A stretch of DNA of 64,000 bases, from positions 133,997,073 through 134,061,072 of the forward strand of contig CM063502.1 of assembly GCA_032207245.1 (NCBI GenBank), read 5' to 3'. Positions 56,774 through 64,000 of the stretch are shown here, piece after piece (position 1 is the stretch's first letter; each line of letters begins with the position of its first letter). Under the pieces are notes generated by a model. It did no database searches and was not told the DNA's origin. It saw only the letters and a program-made list of their open reading frames with translations. This DNA comes from Pardosa pseudoannulata (lineage: Eukaryota > Arthropoda > Arachnida > Araneae > Lycosidae). The translations under genes were made by a program, and so were the position numbers.

Positions 56774-58740
56774 CTGTTATAAAATAAGATAGGAAATATT
56801 ATTAGCTAAAATAATTATTAATTTAACATAACTGTTATAAGAATCATGATATTTTTACTCAAACTACATCTATATGTACATTCAAAAATCTCATACAATT
56901 TTTAGCATGTTTTAAAAGTTAAAGCTATCATAAAAATATTAGTTTCTCAATTTCTCTACAGTTTTTGTAAGTGCATTTGTATTTTAAATTTATAAAATTT
57001 GATTCAATCAGACAGCTTTATTTAAGTGTAGCAGTTAATGGCCGAAGAATTACAAGTGTAGATTTTTCAAACGTAGATGCTTTCTATAATTGGCAGATTC
57101 TGCTAAGAAAATTCTTTTGAAACTGTAACATCGATATTTTGTGTTGACTGAGTGTAATACTAATGAAGAACCTCAACTATATATCTCTTAAAATAGTGAT
57201 TGTCTGACTACCAAACACTAACTGATTGCTTTTAACATTTTTGCAGAAATCTAGTATTAAAATATTAAAATAAGTTGACTACGTCATGACTATTGTCATG
57301 ACGAATTCATCCATTACTACAGAAAGAAAATTAACCATAATCTTACTATCAGGTAGCTAATATTTTATTTAAAGTAAAGCTGGCATACAGGGTATTCAGA
57401 TACTACTTATATTTAAACTGTTACAGTTGATGAAGCAAGAGCACTGGATGTCAAATGCACAGTTATTCTGTTTCTGTTACGGAAATACAATCTGAGTCCA
57501 TTACCCAACAAAAAATTAATTTTAATTATCTCAATACCAGTTTAAATTTAATTTTTACTACTTTGAATTAATATATTAGCTATACTAGTGCCTTATAGCA
57601 TTCATTCACTTATGAATTTGATACTTTTTTCATGGAACAACAAATGTTGGTTCATGAACCACAATTTGGGAACTATAAAGTCAGATATTGCAATGTGAAT
57701 TTGTTGTCTGGGATAGGAAAAAAAAGTTCTGGCTGAATCTGGCTGAGGGTGCAGGTTTGTCTTGGATGTGATGAACAGGTTCCAACACCTCCTTATAATT
57801 GAAAAATAAAGTTAATACAGTACAATTAAAAATCATAATTTCTCATTGTTAATGCCCACTCTTTACGTATATTCATTTATTTGAGAATAAACAATACAAA
57901 ACTTTTAGCAATTATTTAAAGATTTAATGATTTTAAGGTATAACGCTACATAATCTTAATCTTATTACTTTCCAAAAACATTAAATGATATTAAGAATAT
58001 GTTTTAGGTTATCCAAAACATTAAGAAGAATTCAAAACGTAAACGAAGGCGAGGAAATGATTAATATTCCTAGTCCAAGATGAATGCTAAATTTGATTTT
58101 ACTTCCCCACTTAGCTCCTGGGAAAATGGGAAATTTAAGTTCTCCGAAATTGTAAAGTTTATAAGCTCCTCGTAATCTGGCGAAATTTGCAATATCTCCG
58201 TACCGTTTTGCCTCGCATGTCTTGAATCATTACTGAACTTAAATGGAGAAAATCAATACAGAGGAATGGTGAAATCACTAATGTTTTAATTCATTACATT
58301 CCTTGAGGTAAACTATCTTTAAAACTTTGTTCAATCATAGATATCCTTATTATAATTATTCTGAGATAAAATATTAATAACATCCCCTGTCCTTTTAGCT
58401 GTATCGTCAGTGGAATTGAAATGAGACTAATGCATAATCATAAAATATTAAGCTTGATATTATTATAGTTAATATACATTTATCTAACTGAGTAAAATAC
58501 TTATTTTATCGATAAATATTGGTTCTCTCGAATAATGTCCCTCTAGGAATATTTTCAGTTTTAGGGAAAATTCGATATAAAACGTAGCATTTGCCTTGAG
58601 CTATAATAAGATTTTAAAGGCTATGTATTATGTTTCGAACTTTAATAATGGGAAAAGAATGAAGTTAAGATAAATAACATATTTGAAAAACTAAAAAATG
58701 GGAAATGTAGTTAGTTGGTGTGTTGGCTAAAAGAAAAATG
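56774..58740. other. Region upstream of the TM1 exon, no confirmed exon
   Basis: It should hold an intron and perhaps the N-terminal exon. On the minus strand an open frame over 58098-58237 (contains SPDYEELINFTISENL) follows a weak acceptor. It has only a poor donor in the right phase and does not resemble the residues expected before TM1. Another open stretch over 57615-57795 lacks a start. Confidence 0.3.
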
Positions 58741-58754
58741 TAACTGGCGATTGA

Positions 58755-59260
58755 ATGCCAAGGGTTCCAGGAAAATATTAGAGAATAATGAAATTTTTGT
58801 TCAAACAGTTTCATTTATTGCAGTAAAGACAATATCAATCAAAACTATCAATATCAAATCCAAAGTTAAAAATGAATTTCGAATGTAATGCTTTTGTTAA
58901 AAGCATTTTCCTCTGAGTTTAAGAGGCTCAATATATTTATGTTCTGGATGTCCTCCTATATTTTAGTAAATGGCATTTTATTTCATTTCATGGCTAGACC
59001 CATGGTTCCCAAACAGAATATCGTGCCATCCTGGGGTGCTACGATAACATGACAGGGGTTTGGGGGTAATATTCAACAATAATGAAGAATTAATTCATAT
59101 AGTTTCATTTATTACATTAAAGACAAATGAATATAAAATATGCAATGTTTTTTCCGTTTCCCTTAGTTCCTATATTTGTCCACGTAAAGCAGAGCAGTAG
59201 ACCATAGTGCTCCAAATCAATCAAACAACTTCTAGGTTTTCTGTAAAATATTTTGAGAGT
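58755..59260. repeat. Duplicated block, possible hAT debris
   Basis: A block around agtttcatttattgcagtaa (58808) recurs around agtttcatttattacattaa (59100). The right part contains ccatggttcccaaac, reminiscent of hAT ends. Not resolved. Confidence 0.4.
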
Positions 59261-59399
59261 AGCTTTTCTAGGTAATGAAAGAGTGAACATTATCCATATT
59301 AAAATGAAATTAAAAAGTAATTAGGACTAGGTATTTTACCACTCAGGATTACTTTATAGTTATTCAAGCGTAATAAATGCTTATTTGTAACAATAAGTT

Positions 59400-59790
59400 A
59401 CATTCGGTGTTTCAACGTTGTTCTACCTCTTCTCATAAGCCTTCGTCAAAGACATACAGAACAAGACAGGTTTGAACCAGGAAGAAACTTCGGACTTCTC
59501 CCAACCAATGGAAGGGCCGTTGGTTTGACGGGTTTCTGACCCCTCCGTTCTTGAGTGAACCCTGTTTTTTCTCCAAGGGGCAGTCGGATTTTTTTAGAGG
59601 ACAAGGTCGTTACCAGAGGAAAGAAGAGGGTGAATGTTGCTGGCATCCGCTGCTTGCGAGATAAACACTTTTTGGAGTGACACGAGAAAAAGGAAAAGTG
59701 ACACCATTTTTTTTGTGAGACCGAAGCCGAGTCCAAAGGAGTCTTCCACATCTACGAGCGATATGTTGTATTCCGGATGTATTCCTTAGG
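59400..59790. other. GC-richer island of unknown nature
   Basis: Clearly less AT-rich than its flanks. Minus-strand frames of about 100 and 69 codons overlap each other in different frames and show no domain. It could be a solo LTR, a promoter region or an old exon. Confidence 0.4.
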
Positions 59791-59943
59791 CATTTAATTG
59801 TATAAAATAATTTAATCAAGACATATTAGATGTGTTTTTTAATGAGTTTTAATTTCTTATTCTTAAACACTAAATCAACGTAACATTATTGTCACATTAT
59901 TCTAAAGATATCTTTTTCTCTATTCTTCCATGTCATTATGGAA

Positions 59944-60475
59944 GTGTCTATCAGATGACTGATTATTCAAAAGCCGTTAAGGCCTACACACGATTGTGAC
60001 ATGGAAAACAGAGGGAATTCAGTAAAATCTTTACGAAAATTTTATAATGGACTTCTAAATACACAATTATGCTTCATAATAAAGTTAAATGCAAGATTGA
60101 GGTTAGTAAAATTATGATATTGGAAAATCAATCAGATGATTGATAATTCAAAAGCAGTTAAGGGCGCATACAGCTAATTCAACATGAATATTGAGAAATT
60201 TTAGTTGAATGCTTATAAACATACCACATTAGACTTCTAAATACAACAATTATATTTCAAAAGAAAGCAATATTGAAGATTGATGTTAGTAAATGTTATG
60301 AGAGTATCAATCAAACGACTGATTATTCAAAAGCAGTTAAGGACCATACAACGGTCGCAATAGGAAAAATTGAGGGATTTTAGTTAAATGTTTATGAACA
60401 TTTCACAATAGACGTCTAAATACGCACTTTGTATTACAAAATAAAGTGAGACTGAGGTTAGTAAATGAATTGACT
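59944..60475. repeat. Three diverged ~180-bp tandem units
   Basis: Each unit contains tgattattcaaaagc.gttaa, a block like attttagttaaatg, gacttctaaatac and gaggttagtaaa. The starts are near 59945, 60126 and 60305. Confidence 0.8.
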
Positions 60476-61409
60476 GAGATTTTTAATAATTTTCAAAATT
60501 ACCTAAAATATCTATGCAATTTGTCACTACCAAATTTTGTATGATGTTAGAAATTAAGTCATCGAATAATTAAAAGTATTTTAATTCATGGCAGAAAAAT
60601 TAAATTAAGCTTATGTTTAGTGATAAACGTAAAAATGAGAATTGTTTTTAGGATATGTTTTCTTCTAATTTCAATGTTATTGCATTTGAGTATACAAATA
60701 GCTATTATTAAAATACGATTACAACAAATTTGAATATTGTATTAGTAAATTATTTTTACTTTTCAACGTTTACTTGAAGACAGTAGAAATAAAATTTGAG
60801 AGACATAAAAAGTTGAATATATAAGTCTTTTGACCTTGACTTTTTATATTTATCTTTTTTTACGAAATTTATATTCAACGTATGCATTCGTTTTATACTT
60901 TAACTATAGTTTAAATAAACATTTTTAACCACTTTTGTCATGTGTGCCATGAATTATGAGTTATTTGAAGGTTTCATTAACCCTTTAACAGGCCATTTAT
61001 TCAGGCCATTTCTAGTAGTAACACATTAAAATAATTTTGGAATTAAAACTGATTTTAATAAAAAAATTCATTAAGATTTTTAGATAAAATTTATTTGATC
61101 TTTAGCACATTTTTTTAACACCATGATCCAATGGGAGTTATTAAAACTAAGAAAAATAATGGGCTTTATTTCTTTTTATGATTTTTATATTTTTAAAATA
61201 TTTTTGTAAATACTAAAAAATGAAAAAGAAGTTGTATAATATTTTCTTTATCTTATGAATGAAAAGGATATCAGTATTATTTTCCCTGAAATTTAAGAAG
61301 ACATGGAATTATTAACATATGACCTTACAAATCAAAAGTGCGAAAACATATTACCATAAACTTTTAAAAATCTAGGAATAGTCACTTTTTTAAATGTCTA
61401 TAGTAAGTA

Positions 61410-61720
61410 CAGTCAAACCTGTCTATCTCGAATCTCTTGAGAGTAAAAAGAAAAAAAAATTCGAGATACACAGGTTTTATGAAAATAGAAAAAGAAAATC
61501 TCTTTACACAATACAAAAGATTGTAAATTTGAAGTACTTTTAGTTTTATTTACATACCTCACAGAAAAAAATCCGTTAGGAGTTTTTGATGCAAAACCTT
61601 TTTAGACTGGTCAATTTTTTGTAGTTTTGACACAGTGGCGAAACAATCCTGATTAATAATACGTACCACGGCGTTATAAAGTGCTGAAATATTTATTTTG
61701 CTTTCAAAGTGTATGCATAA
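61410..61720 (-). mobile_element. pogo/Tigger-like element end
   Basis: CAGTCAAACCT, the typical pogo/Tigger terminus, starts at 61410 after TA. It continues in a hairpin (aacctgtctatctcgaat with attcgagatacacaggtt). On the minus strand just inside lies ALYNAVVRIINQDCF and KLLTDFFL with a stop, like the C-terminal ITDFF of Tigger transposases. The other end was not found. Confidence 0.55.
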
Positions 61721-61747
61721 ATATCAGATATAAGATCTGATTTCGGA

Positions 61748-61749
61748 TA

Positions 61750-61802
<53 letters not shown>
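61748..61802. repeat. (AT)n microsatellite
   Basis: Pure AT repeat of about 54 bp. Confidence 0.95.
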
Positions 61803-61803
<1 letters not shown>

Positions 61804-62294
61804 CTTTGAAAATGTAATCATTTATTTGTATCAAAACAAGTCGTTTATGTTTTAAATGTCATTGAATTCCTATGATTACTTCTTGGTGTTGCATTTTTAA
61901 CAGTTTAAGCTAATTTAACTGAAAGAGGAAGTACTCATAGTTTTAAATTCAGCCATCGTCAAATTTATCTAAACCTCGTATACCAATATGCTCATTACAA
62001 TAATTTGTAACAAAAATTACAAAGCGTTGATGTATACAATACTTTTTTATTTCAATCTTTTAGAATTAAATTAATTTTAAATTGCAATTTATCATGCATA
62101 GTAAATTAGAATATCTTTTATTATGTATGTTAGTATAGTATGGTACATATTTACTTTGTCTCAATATATTTTGAATTAATTTATCTTTATTAAATAATAC
62201 GATACTCTTTAATTTTATTTAAAAAAAACTGTCAAACAAATAAAAATGTGAAAGCATTTACATAATTCCAGATTTTATCACTGTCTGTTTGGCA

Positions 62295-63145
62295 TCTCCT
62301 ATATAATAATATAATAATAGCTTAAGTTATTTGTCCGTTTTTCCTCGAATTTATGAAGTGGTTGTACCTGAAATGGATAGAGGCATCCATATTGGATTCT
62401 TGATAAGTTAGGGTTAGCAACGTTCGAAATCCACACCCTTCCCCCCTTTTCTAGTATTTGATGCTATTATTTCAAGCCCTATTTTCCCCGGTTAAGAGCA
62501 GGCGATTAAATTTATCAATTTGTCACATAATACATACGTAAAAATAGCCTTTTTTTTCTAGCATTCTGACGTCATTCCATCTCATTTAATAATTTCTTAT
62601 TTTAAATTATTTAAATAACGTCTGCATTATTTTCATACGTTTTATCACTGAACTTAATTATTACGTAAATAATTTTCTTTTATATTTGTCTTAAATAATA
62701 GATTAGGTACATATGTGATAATGTTAAACATAATCATCAATTATTTTTGCTACAATGAAAATTTTATCTCATGTTTTAACAACAAATTCTATCTACCTCC
62801 AGTGTGTAGTAGAAATGATCGTTTCATTCCTTTACTTCTATTAATTTTCGTCGCAAAAAAAATTTTTTTTTGTAGAACTTAACGTTAATTTTGACGTAGC
62901 TACGAAAACTTTGAATTATCTTTCTAAATAAATTCAACGTGATTCTAAACTGCATTCCCAGCATCGGAAGACTTTAGAGGAAAATGAAGATAAACAAATT
63001 ATTGAGTGTGTACCAGATAATTCTCAGCCAAAAAACAAACCATTTTTTAATCTGCCTTATAGGGTACTTTACAATTCTGGAAAATTAAAACTTTTACTGA
63101 TCCCGTCATATGACGGGCTATATGCTAGTATTTATATAGTAAACA
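62295..63145. mobile_element. Possible helentron-like element
   Basis: The left part (ctcctatataataatataat with ttatttgtccg) is the inverse of the repeat at 34959-35020. Near the right end is a perfect 16-bp palindrome CCCGTCATATGACGGG (63102-63117) followed by ctatatgctagtattt, which recalls helentron 3' ends. A + strand frame (IQRDSKLHSQHRKTLEEN ... NLPYRVL) lies inside. Class and limits are inference. Confidence 0.35.
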
Positions 63146-63652
63146 AAAGCGAGAAAGTAAATAAGTTAACGTAATTTACAACTACTTTAATAAATTGCAG
63201 CAACTTTTAATGACACATTTGGTTGAATTTATTTTTTAAAATTTCAATACACATCTGCAAGCGTGTATTCTAATACATTTATTACTTGTCTTGAAATTTT
63301 TGGTTCTAAATAAATTAAGGAAACTTTTACGGTGGTTTCTATCTTTTTACTACTCAATATCTTTTAATCCTTTTTAAGGTTTACCAATAAATTTAACTGA
63401 ATTCTTAAAAACCGTCTCAAGGCTGTTCTTTCTTTTCCGACTTTCAAGGGCCTAGGAGTTTTGTATCTCACACGTGTTTAGTAGCTTTCAGCTGGCTTTA
63501 TTTTATGTATGTTAGTTTAAGAGTTATTTTCATCGTGTTCTTTACAGCCGTGATCGTTCACAACCAAATTAATCGAAAACTTGTCAATATGTATGTAAGA
63601 ATTTTAATAAATTATCTAGTCAGCTTATTGGAACATTCCTTTGTTTCAGATA

Positions 63653-63832
63653 AGAAACTACACTACAATTGACAACATCACCAACAAAAGGAAATTGTAC
63701 AACAGAAATAAAATATATAACATAAATGATGCCTTCTATTTCTTAAGAAGCAATGTCCATGTAACGGTAAAGAAAAAGGATAACAACAATTCAAGTATTG
63801 CTAAAATTTTGAATTCATTAAAAAAAGTTTAA
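63653..63832 (+). CDS. Weak candidate terminal exon
   Basis: A good acceptor (cctttgtttcag) is followed by 59 open codons and TAA: IRNYTTIDNITNKRKLYNR ... LRSNVHVTVKKKD ... LNSLKKV. It is Asn/Lys rich, as expected by chance in AT-rich DNA, and no family is recognised. Confidence 0.2.
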   Translation, partial: RNYTTIDNITNKRKLYNRNKIYNINDAFYFLRSNVHVTVKKKDNNNSSIAKILNSLKKV

Positions 63833-64000
63833 GATTTAATTACAAAAGGATAATTATTTTTATTTTTATAGTTAAAACAAAAAATATTTAAATGTAAAAT
63901 AATTTTTCTAGCAAAGTGTTGATAGTTATCGTAGCATACATTCTGTTATCTTTTACAATAAAAATCAAGTACAAATAAAATTGTAAACGAAGGAAAAATT

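Noticed and set aside
57615..57795. 58-codon minus-strand frame with PAPSARFSQNFFSYPRQQ
   Set aside because: No start codon, no SV2 similarity, probably repeat debris.
58098..58237. N-terminal exon of the SV2-like gene on the minus strand
   Set aside because: Open and somewhat acidic, but the acceptor is weak, the only in-phase donor (gtaaaa) is poor and the peptide does not look like the segment before TM1.

Overview
This is an AT-rich (clearly above 65% A+T by eye) piece of animal nuclear DNA. It has short exons with GT/AG splice sites, long introns, many (AT)n microsatellites and several transposon families (hAT, Tc1/mariner, pogo/Tigger, piggyBac-like MITEs, gypsy-like LTR elements, tRNA-derived SINEs). 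The best-resolved gene is an invertebrate SV2-like transporter. An arthropod, perhaps a chelicerate, fits, but the exact lineage is inference.

Left part (1-10.7 kb): the 3' half of an unrecognised + strand gene. Its 5' end lies outside the window. Short phase-0 exons encode a charged, Ser/Glu/Lys-rich, probably disordered protein that ends at a TAA at 10607-10609. The first six kilobases are built from tandem exon-plus-intron units of about 0.5-0.8 kb. Three left-hand units carry nearly identical 41-codon exons. Further right are decayed or diverged copies, and finally longer unique exons. The 3' splice sites of two of the near-identical exons are formed directly by long (TA)n microsatellites. 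A gypsy-like LTR retroelement remnant lies in the intron before the penultimate candidate exon.

Middle part (10.7-37.3 kb): no convincing host gene. It holds a Tc1-like relic, a TTAA-flanked MITE, a pogo/Tigger-like relic with a SINE next to it, a complete non-autonomous hAT with an exact 8-bp target duplication (16768-17434), and a nested pair in which a 3.3-kb ZMYM1-like hAT sits inside a short TA-flanked foldback MITE (19581-23060). It also holds a SINE split by a piggyBac-like MITE, a 12-copy ~220-bp tandem satellite with a 442-bp higher-order duplication (30070-32717), and a decayed mariner transposase (33590-34740).

Right part (37.3-56.8 kb): eleven exons on the minus strand encode most of an SV2-like major facilitator protein, from just before TM1 to the stop. 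Every exon junction keeps frame. The luminal loop carries pentapeptide-like repeats as in SV2 proteins. The N-terminal cytoplasmic exon(s) were not found. Introns hold a solo LTR, SINE copies, a MITE inserted in a minisatellite, and duplicated blocks.

Far right (56.8-64 kb): putative upstream intron or 5' flank of the SV2-like gene. It has repeated blocks, a GC-richer island at 59.4-59.8 kb, a Tigger-like end at 61.4 kb, a helentron-like segment at 62.3-63.15 kb and a weak + strand exon candidate at 63.65 kb.
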